A stretch of DNA of 64,000 nt from Arion vulgaris (GCA_020796225.1 CM036761.1:35104928-35168927); one strand, 5' to 3'; counted from the first letter of the stretch, positions 20,482 through 35,000 are shown. The notes: generated by a model from the sequence alone, not told the origin. Translations and numbers: made by a program.

Positions 20482-20669
20482 TATAATTGGCATGCTACAT
20501 GAGAAGAGTCAACGCTGATGTGGTGTAAATACTCTGTCTCTGATACCTTTGGCCTAAATAGACCATGCACTTATTGTATCGTCATTAGTGTATATCGTAT
20601 AACTATAATTAGTCTTCCGTTCATAAAATTAGATAATTCTATATAAAGTAAATAAAATGATGGACATAC

Positions 20670-20853
20670 TTGGAAGGGTTCAATCTGCTAAGAGTCTTGA
20701 GAACCCTAGTTGCTGAAGGTCGAAGACCTGCGTCGTCTGCCCAGCACTCAAAGATCAACTGACACAATTCAAAGTTGTTGGTGATGTCGTTGTCTACAGA
20801 CGGTCGAAGTGGCACACCGCTGACATCTGGTCTCATCACACGTCGCGCTATTT
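20670..20853 (-). CDS. Receptor GC exon: end of kinase-homology domain
   Basis: Acceptor ATTACTAG, donor GTATGT. Encodes [20 protein letters not shown], then [20 protein letters not shown], to LNPSK. The donor implies at least one more coding exon (two bases AA carried over). I found none for the coiled coil or cyclase domain between here and 12260. Confidence 0.93.
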
Positions 20854-23800
20854 CTAGTAATGAATACATCAATATAAAATGTGAGTAGTAATAGCCAAGT
20901 CGTTGTACGTAATCTGTAGATTGTATGTGATAAATTAACTCTATAATGTTGTAAAATTGGATGAATTAAGAAATGACATTAGAAATGTTGTAGGAATCAC
21001 AAAATGCATCCAACATATTAGAAGACAACCAGAGACATAGTTCAGTCATCTACTGAGAATTTTGTTTTCCGATCCAGAAGCACTTAAGCTTTTCAACTCT
21101 TCGGCTCGGTGCCATGGACATCGTAACCCTTCGGTTCGATGCCACGAACACCGTAAATCTGGGGAATCTTGGGCTTTTTCTGCCATCCCGCGGAATTGAA
21201 CCCGTACACACAGAGGATAGTCACCCGTAGTCCAACGCGCTACGAACACGCTGGGCAGACGGGCATCTACTGAGAATGAAACCATATATATTACCATTTG
21301 GCGTCTATAACAACCGGCAACCCGACGCAGAGCCCGAGGAAGACCAAGAACCCGATGGATAGATAATATCACATATATCCTGCGACATCAAAGACATACA
21401 TATACATATACAATGCACCTTGCACAGGATAATAAACTGAAACTCCACACGGCGCTTTACAGCACACGGGGATAAGATAAGATAAGACATGACTTTACTT
21501 ATTGCTTCTGGTGAATAAAGTGTTACTTTTGAAAAATAATAGTCACAAATACTAGCATACAAAAACACGCTGAAACAAAATGCTGCTTAAAGTGTGTTGA
21601 TAAACAACATTAATTACTTCGTTACATTGCAATGCAGATGACACATGCTGTATTTGACGCAATATTGTTATGATAGATTTTATCTTTTTCATTCCAAGGA
21701 ATTTGTTGTTTTCGCCCTGGAACTTTTTATAATGGAGTTACAGAGATGTCAATCACTGATATAAATGTACAAGACCAAGCAATCTGGTACGACCGTTCAG
21801 CAAATCTGGTAATGTTTCTTTAATTTGGCGACTGATAATTCCGGTCGGTGTGTGATTGACCCCACAATTCTCTTGAGTCTGATTCGATAGGCAAATGCTT
21901 ACGCATTACGCTAATCCGTCCAACATTTGATCTAGATCAAGCAAAAACGAAGAGAAAGATGATAGTATGTACTATAGATTCTATATTGTTTGTTACCTTG
22001 AACAGTAGCTAATGTGTTCTTACCTGTAGAGTTTAGAGATCTGAAGTCTGTATATGGTGTAGTTCTAGTGAAGACTTCCTTGAAAATAATACCAAGAGCA
22101 AAGATGTCTGCCTTCTGAAAATCCACTTCTCTCTCAGCTCTCATAATTTCTGGTGCCGTCCAGAAACCTGTATATGGAAAATAAAGGGTGTTAAAGTACG
22201 TGCGAGCTGGGAAGTACAGTATCGCAAGAAAAGAGTATCATCGAGAAAATCAAGAAGGCAAACTTTTGCCATGATCAACAAAATCTGGAAAACAAAAGTA
22301 CTGTATCTTAGGACAAAACTTAAAATATATAGAAGTAATATACTGGGAGTGCGTTTATACAGTAGTGAATGCTAGAAAATGATCCAACAGATAATACACA
22401 AGTTGAAGACATTTGAAAATAAATGATTACGTAGAATCCTGCAAATTTTCTAGACAAGTATCGTAACAAATGAGGAGCTTTTGAAACCAACGGACTGTGC
22501 ATCTTTGAAGACCATCATTAAAAGACGAAGATGGAGATTGATTGAACATGAATGGCGTATGCCAGTAGGGACATTGACTAGGACAGCTCTTAGATTGACA
22601 GCGCATGGGAAGAGAAGGCCTGGACGTCCTAAGAAAACATGGAGAAGAACTGTGGAGAGACAGTTGAAGGAGTGTGGCCTGATGTGAGAGACGTTTTGTA
22701 GAAAGGCGGCAAAACGGCAACTGTGGAAGTCTCTTATGGAAGCCATATATGTCAATCGGGACAAGAAGAGGATATATAAAGAAAGTACCAGCGATTTAGT
22801 GGTGTGCAAGAGTTACAACGATTTGTTCATAAGCAACAAATGATAAGTTTCATTTATAAAGTTTGTGATAGTTTTAATGAAGTTATCATGCTATAAACAG
22901 ATGCAGTTGTCTGGCCTTGTATGTGCAGTTGAATTAGAAAGAGAACATGACAACTAATCAAGTAACATGCAAATTTGTATGTGAATCTTAAATAAATACA
23001 TGGAAAAGTAAATAATATATGTATAATTAGGGAGGATATGGTGAAATGGTTAAGAGTAAGATGTCTTCCTTGCTTTCTGGATGTTGTGTGTTTGAATCAG
23101 GAACGAGTCGTGCATATCACATGAACATTTTATCCGGATATATGTAATGTACACATTATGTTAATAACTGAGAAATGTATATATTTAAACGACTGTGTAA
23201 ATAAAAAATATTTAAAACAAACGAAATTTAAAAAAGATATAGTATCTTGATAAGATTTTGTATACAGTTTTACATTAGTCACTCCTACTTCATGCTACAA
23301 GTACCAAATATGAACAATTAACAAAGCAAATGCACATACAATAACCGCATATGAAATGCATTGTCCCCTAAAGATTACCAACAACACAAGAGGCACAATT
23401 ACCAGCATAGAACAGAAGGTTAAAACAAGTCCCTTCATTAATTAAATGGGAAAACATAGAACGAAATGTATTGATTGATTAGTAAAATAGCAGCTAGATG
23501 ATACTATCTGTAACAAATTCTACAACAGGGGAAAACGAAGGGGAAACACAATGAACATATGGATAGACACGTCTTTTTCTTACCAAACGATGCAGAAATT
23601 CCTTACTCAAGCTATCATATTTGCATAGAATCTCAAGACAAACATAGAGGAGAACAACACTGGGCTACAACTTAGTATTAGTATAACGACAAAAGAAGAC
23701 AAAAGAATTGAATTACATACCGTCAGTACTTTCTTCAGAAGAAACGGATGTCTTTTCAGACGATCTAAGTCTGGGTACACCAAAGTCAGTAAGCTTGCAC

Positions 23801-26800
23801 GTCCATCTGCTGTCCACCACACAGTTCGTACTCTTGAGGTTACCGTGATAATTAACATAACTCTTATGAATGTAGTCCAGGCCCTTAATTAGGTAAGACG
23901 AAGAAAATGATTTGTGTTAGTTTTGTTTAGTACTGATTTTAGATATGGATGCTTATTTGTCTTGTAGGCAAGACAAGATATGGAAGCTGAAGTAGATGGG
24001 AGACTGCTAATTCACACGATATATTGGCTTTACAGTTGAAGACATGGACACGATATGCGTTGGCCTATTGCACTTTTATCTGATGTACTTTGGCGTTTAA
24101 TGAGACAGAAAAACTTCAAGTAAAATATGACAGGTGGCGTCTGTGGCTTAGGGGATAGTGACTAGGTCTATTAACCCCGACGTTTTGAGTTCGAATCACA
24201 TTGTGGACAGTTTGGTAGCAAATTGTTTCGCGTGGATTTTTACGAAAGGACGATGGCACCAACCGTTCAGAAAGCAATGGCAAACTAGTGAACGTAATAA
24301 TGCCTAGAAAAAAATCACAAACAGCGTTAAAAAGCTGGGTTTGATTCGAAAAGTCATGTAAAGGATATGCCATTAACTTTAACTTTAAAATATGACAACA
24401 TGAAAAATTAATGAAAAGGCGATAAATTGATGATAATGAAATACATAAACTCATTGCATGTATGAACTACAACAGTGTTGGTTAATATTAATAGAACCTA
24501 AAGTTACAGGTAGTTGTAATGATTGAGATTTCTTATGTGAGGTAACCTGGTATTACCTTGGCAACATCCTGACACAGTGCAAATTTAAACAGATTATCCA
24601 GCTTTATATTCTGATTCAGGATGATATCCTGGGAACAAAGAAACAAATATTCGAGATACAAGCAACATGTAATAAGAATTTTTTTACATGAAAAATATAT
24701 CAGACTATTGTAATTTAGTATGTATATATATAAACGTGTGACTCACGAAGACTGCACTGAAATGGACACTAAATGGTAAACGAAAATGCGGAAGACTCAA
24801 ACGATCTGTGGGAGAACAGTAGAACAAGAAGTAAAAGGAATTAATCATAACTGAAACACAATAGAGAGGCCTGTCAAGAATAGAAACGAATGGTGTGCAT
24901 TACTTTCTACCCTAAGAGCCAGGGTCGTCGCTGGGTATATATGTAAAAATAAATATATATTTCCCCTACCCTATCGTTATATGTTACATAGGTAATGCAG
25001 ACATTTCTCCATAATTCTTTATCCTGGAATACCCGTTAAAAATATTCTATGTGACAGAGTCCTATATCTCTCATCTCTCTCAATAGAGTTTGTTTCAGAC
25101 TTTCTCAAATGGCGTCATTTCTTTCTTAAACAGTTTGTCTTCCATGATTTGCACTTTTTAAATATTTCCTCTTAGACTATTCCCAATATATTTCCATCTT
25201 CTATTTCTTATAATATTCGGATTTCGTCACAGGTGATATTTGGATTTATCCGGCTAGCCCATTACAGTCTTCTTGCTACCTACTAAATACTCATGTAAAA
25301 ATCACATGTCTGTGGTCTCCGGAGTTTTTTATATATGTTTATTTTAAGTCCATTATTTGCATTCTTATGTCAGTATTTGCTATACGTAGCAATGAAAAAA
25401 CTCTTTATTAAATAAACATTGACTTTTTACATATGATGCTTCTCGTTTTCTGGAATGATGTTTTTTTCCGGTCTCATTCAACTCTTAATTTCTGAACCCA
25501 GAAATAATAAATGAAATTACCCGTAGTCTTTTCATGCCTGATGATATGAAGTGCATGTAACCTCACATTTCTAACACTTAGTGTGCATGATGTAGGAAGA
25601 GCAATTCCTTTCCACACGTGTTGAACATCGAATGTGAAATTAAACCCACAACCCTCTTGAGTCCTAGCGGGTAGACACACGCTTACACATTGCGCTAAGC
25701 ATTCCTTTCTCAACACTGCATGATGAAATATGCGCTAAGCATTCCTTTCTCAGTACTGCATGATGAAATATGCGCTAAGCATTCCTTTCTCAACACTGCA
25801 TGATGAAATATGTAGGAAACGTGTTATACAAAATCAGAGAGCATGAAGCTTTGAATAAGGACACTTCAATGAAAGAGGAATAATAATAACGTATAAATTA
25901 AAATATAATATTGGTACCTGTAGACTGCCTTTAGGACAATATTCCCACAACAGAAGAAAGCGTCCAGGATCTGCACATGCACCAACGAAAGCTGTGATAT
26001 TTTGATGTTTCAATTCCATTAGCTGAAAGACATATTAAAACTATTCAAATTGTATAGAGAAAAAAACAATTCATTTCAGACAGAGAGAAAGGAGAGTAAA
26101 TATGAGACTAGAACGAGGAAGACAGAAAATTCAAAGCAGGAAAATGGGACAATATCGGAGCGGATAGACACCAATGACAAACGTTTGTGGAAATACATGA
26201 TCTCCTACACCAGTCGACATAGCACATGATGATGATAATGATGACTATTACCTGATTAAGGATATAAATACAAGTACCTTATTTAGTTGCTGCAGAAGTT
26301 CCTTCGTTAAACTGATGTTTGTTCTAGTTATCCGCTTGACTGACACCAAACTGCCTGTATTCGAATTGAAGATTAGAATAAGGAGATTTAAGAATCACAG
26401 AGGAAGCATTTGAAGCAATGAATATGATTAATAAATAGATAGTATGCAACTAGTAGGGGCTTCCAGTAGAAACAACAGACCAAATACAGGATTTGAACAA
26501 CAAATCGTTATTTCTTGCTGCACCCTTTTCCTAAACACGAATTGTTGAAACAAGCACGAAATAATTCACTAACATGGATAACTGCGTGTACAAGATCATC
26601 ATCATCAGGTGCCGTGCAGGCTGGTGTAGACGATCATGGATCTCCACAAATCTCTGCCTCTGGTGTTTGCTATCATTTCAGATGTTGACGCTCATCTGTG
26701 CCATGACGTCGAGCTGTTCTCTCTTTGTCTTCCTCAATCTCGTCTCCACTCAATTTTGCCGGTTGTTACAATGTGTTCTAGCCTCCCTTTCTCATCACAT

Positions 26801-29800
26801 GCCCGAGAAATGATCTGAGACAACCTCTTTCTTATATTGATGTTAAGCTTTCTATGTGTCTTGACTTCATTAGTTTCCAAGATATATTTAGTTAATACTG
26901 ACAGTTTGGAAAATAATGATACATAATGGGTGGAGGGGACAGAAGAAAATCACTGCCTGACATATGGAAATATTTGTTTAAGATATCAAGAACACACACA
27001 CAAAAATGAATGTTAAAAGTGAATTGTTTCATTTCTGGGGCTTCTATGGCATAAACGTATGATACACTTCTCTCACTCTAAAATTATTCGTTTCGTTTTC
27101 CACTTGAGGCGAATGGAATATTTTACCGGTGACATCTGATCTCAATGTATGGTCCCTAATCTTATCGGAGACGGAATAGAAAACGTTAATTTCCGTGTTC
27201 AAGTTAACGTAAAAAAACTTTTGGCTGTTGAGAATCCATCAGAGTAGACTGTAAACCCGCTACCAGACAAAATTTATTAACAACATAAAAAATACCTAGA
27301 GACTTGATTTTACCATTTTCAGATTTGCTTAGGGAGCCTTTGCTGGTTCTACGAAACTACCTATGATATCTTTCTTTGTATCAAAGAAACCGTGGTATAC
27401 ATGCTTTTAATGTTATCAAACTATTACTGTCTCTGAGACATTGATATATTGTTTATGGGGGAAATGTAACAAAGAGACCGTGGCATACATGCTTTTAATG
27501 TTATCAAACTATTACTGTGTCTGAGACATTGATATATTGTTTATGGGGGAAATGCGTTTTGTTGTTCAGGTATTGTAGGATGTGTGCATTTTTCTCATCT
27601 TTGTTCACGGGGTTCGAATAACACGTAAAAAAATACATGTGTACATACCTCTGACATAAGCCACGGAACCAAACATTACTGCATCTGCTTCAAACAAGTG
27701 TTGTTTCCTTGGTGAGTTCTCATTGTAGTTGATGGTCTTCTCAGATTTGGACAATTTTTTGTTACTAGGCGTTCTTCGTCTGGCTAAGTTTCTGAAACTA
27801 GCCTGAATGTAGACAGAAGGTATTGTGTTACCAGTCATTATTAGCATGGTCTACAACAACTATCAGGAAGACGATAGTCATCATCTAATTGAAATGTAGA
27901 TATAGTTGTGTTAAACATGTGATTTATTAACTCTGGCCAAATACCATAACAAATGAGGAGCTTTTGAAACGAACTGACAGTGCATCTTTGGAGACCATCA
28001 TTAATAGTCGAAGATGGAGGTGGATTGGACATGTATGCTGTATGCCAGTATCGGCATTGGCTAGGAGAGCTCTCAGATGGATATCGGATGGGAAGAGAAG
28101 GCCTGGACGTCTAAAAGAAACATGGAGAACTGTGGAGAGAGAGTTGAAGGAGTGTGGTCTGACGTGGAAAACGGTTGGTAGAAAGGCAGCAGAACAGTAA
28201 CAATGGACGTCTCTTGTGAAAGCCGTATGTCTCAATCTGGACACGAAGAGAATATATAATATATGTATTATTAAACTTGGAGGGTATATGTGGCGTACAG
28301 GTAAAGTCCAAACCTCTCGTTCCAAATAAGCTCGATTCGTTTCCCTCGGGAAGCGATTGTGATAATTTTCCAGAGATACCTGTTCTCAATGCAGGTGAGA
28401 TCAAGTTCCTAGTTTTATCGGAGACGGAAGATAAGGTGAAGATCCCGTGTTCAAGTTCATCACGTTAAAGAACCATTGACAGTTCAAAATCGATAATGGT
28501 TGGCTGTAAAGCCGGTGAAAATTCATGAAAAAAGATTAAAATTAAAATTAAATTCCTACACAATGTCCACCGTCTTAGAAATTACATAGGGGGCCCTAGA
28601 TATTGCTAAAGTGTTCGTGCACGACAGCTGACATCTTTCTGTATAAGAGAAAGATCGGAGCACATTTGGTTATTAATCACAGAAAGACAATGATGATTGT
28701 ATTATCAATCAATCAATCAATCAATCAATAAAACATTATCTACATTGCATTATAGAACCGTTTGTGCATTTTTTATGACTTACAAATTTTACCGAAGTTA
28801 CCACCGTGTGTTGCTGGGGCTCGCAAGGGGAGCAAAGAATAGTAACACTGCGACTTAAAAGCCACGTTGTAAGAGGCGACTGAGGTAGGAGCCTAGGAAG
28901 CTACCCTAGTAAATAAAAAGTGACGCAGAAATTGGATCTGCTGGCCTACTTGATGCCGCATAACTGTCACAACATACAATTGCTCTTAAGCTTGGATCAC
29001 ATATAAATCACAAAGAGTGGTTAACAATTGGTATCTGTGGAGGAGAAGAAGACGAAGAAGATACCGAAGTTAGTCGCTATCCCAGGACAGTCTACAATGT
29101 ATACTATACATACTCTTTCACTCCGCAATTTTTTTTACGCCTGGACATAGTTACATTGTAATGTATACTGAAATAGCCCGTATACTGGCTTCGTGTCACC
29201 TTAACAAATACCGCGAGCCATTATATCGGCTCAGAAGGATGAATGGGTAAATGAGTTAATTCATGGAGTAAATATAGCTTCTAGTAATAGAGCAGGCCTT
29301 CAAAAATAACAAATAATCCAGCACAACCCATGAACGTTTAAGAGTTAAATAGCTACTGTATTATATCTGAAAGTTGAAATAAAAATCGTGGTATATCCTA
29401 AAGGATTTAGCCATCAACCACAGCAAACTAGTCGTTGATTTTCTAGGCACCACAATAGTTTGCCATTGTTTTCAATTGGATAACAAATTATGAGACTAAT
29501 ATTACTACACCAGGCCAGGAAATAACAATATGTGAACTGAGGAACTCACCCGTACACTACCACTGAGTATGGCTGTCAGGAAATCAATCTCTTCAAACTT
29601 GACCTGCCACAACATGCTCTCCAACTGGCGACGGCGACGATACCTTCTGTAAACGAGACAAGACTCGTAGATTATAAATGAAATTATAGTAGATACCCTA
29701 TAGATACACACTCTGGCTGTCTATAAAGTTGTCCCAAATTGCTTCTGTACCATGGAACACTGGAGTATAAATATTTCGTATCTGTCTGGACCACGCGTCG

Positions 29801-31778
29801 CTCAAAAGACGATGACTATTTTGTTGAGTTTTTATTATTTTTTTTGTTCCGGTAGAACATTCATATTAACCGGAAACTACTTAGAAGTGATCTATAAACG
29901 GTAACAAATTCATAAATTGTGGTTTATGCTAGAATTTGAATTGAAATGGAGTTTATCATTCATTTTAGAATACCATGTGACCGTAAAAAACTAGCAATTT
30001 TTATGAATGTTCATGGTGCTAATTTGTGAACAGTTAATAAACCATACATTCCTTCACTATTTTCTTAATGTTTGTGTATTCATAAATGGATTACATATAT
30101 AAAGAGAGCAGTTAGACTGATTTATTCCACATAATGTTCATCAAGGCCCTTGATAAGTTGGATTTTTGTTCTCACAATTTCAATTATGTTTTTAATACAT
30201 GCTAATATTTTTCATGCATAGTCAACACAACATTATATTTTTGGATACAATAAATATTTTGTGAAAGTACATTCATTTATCTTTAATTTGATATAAAATA
30301 AGCTACACTTTAAATCATATTTAGAAACAATATTTTAGTTTAGCTAAAGTATATGTGCAATATTTTTTAAGCTAAAAAGATAATTCGGTCCAGAGGTGAA
30401 AAAAAAACTCGGTAGTGAATCAATCTTAAGAAATACGGGATTGTGGTTCGAATCCTGTGTCTGGTCTTTTTTTTCGGAAGTTCTTAATACTTATACACTG
30501 TCTTTTTTATTGGTCATATTCATTGCTTCCGTTGTTTCCTCTTGGGTTCTTAAAACTCATTATTCTCATCTTTTGCAATGCTCACCACCCTAACGTCACT
30601 AGACATTGTGTGCACCACAGTGGTGTCAGTCACTTTGGCTAACATTCGAGTCAGTTTGTATAAAGATAGAGCACGAGTCACTGATTCTCACCTTAGCGTC
30701 ATCTGCACGAGTACAGCCACGATGAACACAAAGGAAGACCCAGCAGCAGCGCCAACAATGGAGTCAGTGTAGTCTGGAATATTTTTGTAAGTAGCTGAAA
30801 AAGACAAAAAAGAATATAACAAGACATGTGAACTAATGTTATAAAAAATATTTATAATTATGATATCCTGTGTTTAATTTGTATGTACTCTTCTTGTTCT
30901 TCTTCTTCAAACACTCCATATCGACCACTTGTTAACCACTCTGTGTGATTTGTATCTGATCTTATCATAAGAGCGATTGTACACTGTGCCAGTTATGCGC
31001 CTACAGGTAGGTCAGCACATCAGATTTCTGCGATGATTTTTATTTATTAGGGTAGCTTTCCTAGGTCTTACATCAGTTGTCTCTTACGACATGTCTTGTA
31101 GGTCGCAGTGATACTATTCTTTGCTACCCTTGAGGGCTCAGCACCACAAAGGCGCTATGCACTCTAAGATAGAGTTTATAATAACAATAAGAAACTGCAT
31201 ATTATATCGTTTTAAAACTAAATTAAGAATTTTCAATTACAAGATTGTATCAATCCTAATATATGCCATCAAGAGTTGGAAAATGACTAAAGATATAGTA
31301 AGTTAAATGCATTTAAAAATAGATGCCTGTGAAATATAATGAACATTAAATGGGACGAGTTCTGGAGAAGTGATGAAACAGACAAATGTAAAGTCAACCA
31401 CTAGTAACAACTGTTATAATAAGGAGAAGATGGAGATTTGTTGGGCACACCTTGTAAAGAAATGATCAAAGAATACCAAAGCAGGTACTGACGTGGGATC
31501 TAAAGTGTTCAAGAAAGAGAGGACGCAGAAGACGAACTTTATTATAGGGGGAAGTCATATCGGTCTCAATTCCATGGAAGAGATTGTTCAAGAAAGAGCG
31601 GTTTGGATAAATTACTTGCCTGCCCTAGGTAACGTATAAATAGATAGACAGACAGACAAACAGACAGACAGACCGACAGACAAACATACAGACAGACAAG
31701 ACAGGACAGACAGGACAGACAGACAGACAGACAGACATATAGATAGATAGATATATAGACAGACAGACAGACAGACAT

Positions 31779-31817
<39 letters not shown>

Positions 31818-31984
31818 TACAGACAGACAGACAGACGGACGGACGGACGGACGGACGGACCGACCGACCGACCGACCGACCGACGGACCGACCGACCGAC
31901 CGACCGACCGACCGACCGACCGACCGACCGACGACCGACCGACCGACCGACCGACCGACCGACCGACCGACCGACCGACCGACC

Positions 31985-32022
<38 letters not shown>

Positions 32023-35000
32023 TAGGAAGATAAATAGATAGACATGTTTATAGACAGACAAACAGGAAGGGGAAACAGAGACAGACAGGCAGCAAAATAT
32101 ATAGCTAGACAGACAGACAGATATATATGTGTGTGTGTGTGTAAAAATACTACCGTCCAAAAGATTTTCTCTTACATTGTTGACAATACTCTCCCTCAAA
32201 TCCGCAGCTTGGAGTATCAGGAGGTGCATGTGAGCTTCCTGATGTACCATCCCTCCAGCGAACATCAACATTCCCATGTTTGGTCTGCAGCTGTTGGGTA
32301 TATTCATTATATACTATATAATAACTGTTTTGAACTTGGGGATTCTTCTCTTCCACCATTTACTTCTTTATAGAAGTGTTGGGGGTGAAACGTAGTGATC
32401 TTGTGTGTGCTTGTTCTTCTTCTTCTCTTCCACCATTTGCTTCTTTATAGAAGTGTTGGGGGTGAAACGTAGTGATCTTGTGTGTGCTTGTTCTTCTTCT
32501 CTTCCACCATTTACTTCTTTATAGAAGTGTTGGTGTTCAAACGTAGTGATCTTGTGTGTGCTTGTTCTTCTCTTCCACCATTTACTTCTTTATAGAAGTG
32601 TTGGGGGTGAAACGTAGTTATCTTGTGTGTGCTTGTTTTAAGGCACTTTGTAAGCTGATATTCATGTTCGTAAGGCTGTTCTTGATGCCGTCGCTAACTC
32701 TTTTGCGTGGTTTTCCTCTTGCTTTGAACTCTTTATACTCTTTCTGTGTGGCTCTCTGTGGTAGGCGATACCAGGGCATTCTTGTCAGGTGTTCAAACCA
32801 TTTAATCTGTTGTTCTTTTATGAATTGCATGACTGGTTTCACATCCAGTCTCCTTCTGATTTCTTTATTTCTAATTTTGTCTCTTATTGTCACACCTGCA
32901 GCTCTTCTAAGACACTTCATCTCTGGCGTTAGGATTTTCCGCTCATTAGGTGATTAGAAGATCTATACTTTCAAATTCAGATTGTCCGAGTGGTTACCGG
33001 GGCCCACATTTGGGGTGTAAAGAATAGAACCACCGTTAGCTGCCACGTATGTCGTAAGAGGCGTCTAAGGAAGTTTGGCTGAAATTGGATGCATGTGTCC
33101 TAAACGTGTAGAAGTCTATGCGTTTAGGGGCCTTCCAAACCAATATGTATCTTCTTTGCGTTCGTTCTTTACGATCAATTTTAATCACTCTTTGTGATAT
33201 GTTTGATCTTTGCCTTTAACGTGTATACGTTGCACAGTGGTTTGGTAGGCCCTAAACGCATAGACTTCTACATGTTTAGGACATGTGCATCCGATTTCAG
33301 CCAAACCTCTTTAGTCGCCTCTTGCGACATGCGTGGCAGATAACAGTGGTTCTATTTTTTACACCCCAAATGTGGGCCCCGGTAACCACTCGGGCGAGGC
33401 ACCCTCTAAACAACTTCCAAGTATCCTATTTATTTGTTAGTCTCTAGATTCATGATTTTTCAACATGTTTTCTTCAATAACGTTAGTAATAGATGTTAAT
33501 TTCTTTCTTGTATACACGACACACAAATGGTTTGATATATTAATTGATTTGATAGGACTATCATCAGTGCACTTCATAGAGTAACCATATGTGCTTTGAT
33601 CTCTTTCTTACACAGACAGATCTGAACGGCAGTGCACGAACTCCGTAGCATCGCGACGAGGGACCCAGGGATAATTTAGAAGATAGTGAAGCTATTTTAT
33701 TGTATTTTATTGTTTACATATTTTTAATGAATGTTGCTAGGGCAGCGACTTTCCAGCCTGCTCTTCTCGATTTTGAACTGCCAAGAGTTATTATACGTGC
33801 TCAACTTAAACACGGGACCTACGTTAGTTTTGTCGTCCGTTTCCGATAGGACTAAGAACTCGATCTCACCTACACCGAGATCAGGGATCTCTAGAAAAAT
33901 AGCTAAATGCCTCTAGCAGGCAGCGAACCGAGTAAGTTTGGAACTAGAGGCAAATGTCTAAACTTTCAGCAACAAAGATCCCCTAATGACGAAGCAAATA
34001 GTCAACTACTCACACTAGTTAAATATCCTCCTTCTAGGTCGTTGTCAATTTGAGCAAAGTCTGCAAATTTGCCATCTGGTTGCATGTCCAAGAACAAAAC
34101 ATTAGATAAACGATCACAGTTATCGTCCAGGTCTAGTTTTCCAGTTACACCTAAAATAAGAAACTATGTATTAGGAGCGAGTTGATGAAACTTCTCAATA
34201 TGTCTGTCATTTTCTGTGTTTGTTGGTTTAATTATATATATTAAAAAAGGTAAACGAATCCTTTTTATAACACGTAGTATATATATATAGGGTAATACAG
34301 TGTGAGGCCTGTATTTTTCATTGACTGTCGGCACACGATGGGTGATGTGGTCAACATCACTCCAGCCTCCTTTACTTTTCAGTGCTTTTCTTTGTACCCA
34401 ATTGAGGCTAGTTCGACCTGAGAGCCGTTACCTAAGTAAAAAATGTAAAGGAACCCTTTCATTCCTCGTGGTATATAGGTCAATACAGTGTTAGGCCTGT
34501 ATTTTTCATTGACCGTCGGTACACGATGGGTGATGTGGTCAGCATCATGCCGGCCGCCTTTACTTTCCCAGAGCATGTCTGGTACCCAGTTAAGGCTGGG
34601 TCGACCTGAGAGCCGTCGCGGTCGGGAAAAATTCCACGCGCATTGCGGGAGCTGAACCCAGACCACCAACCTTGAGAAGCGAGTTCACTAACAACTACGC
34701 AACTACATTCCCTTGGATGAAAATTGTTGTGGTCATCATCACCCGTGATGGACGAGCATCATCACAGATTCAATATGCAAGAAAGGACGTCCAGGTAAAA
34801 CCCTAAAACAAACTTTATTGAGAAAAACTAGAAGTATCTGACTCAATTCCTTAGAAGAGATTAAACGAGTTGTCCAGGCTAGTGTGGTATGGTAATAATT
34901 CTTGCAATTTATATGTAACATATAAAGGTACAAATTAATACTTAATCAATATTCCATTAGATTTAAACATATTAAAATAAACAAAATAATTGATATTTGC

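Noticed and set aside
20259..20570. 103-codon - strand frame shared with 50770-51018
   Set aside because: Both lie in copies of the same non-coding mariner-like MITE; the similarity is that of the element, not of a gene.
31566..32307. Long - strand open frames of 159 and 231 codons rich in Ser, Val, Cys and Arg
   Set aside because: They translate the GACA/GACC tetranucleotide array. Only the end overlapping 32176-32290 is real, as a receptor exon in another frame.
32550..32957. 133-codon + strand frame
   Set aside because: Antisense of a LINE reverse transcriptase tail that reads correctly on the - strand ([24 protein letters not shown]).
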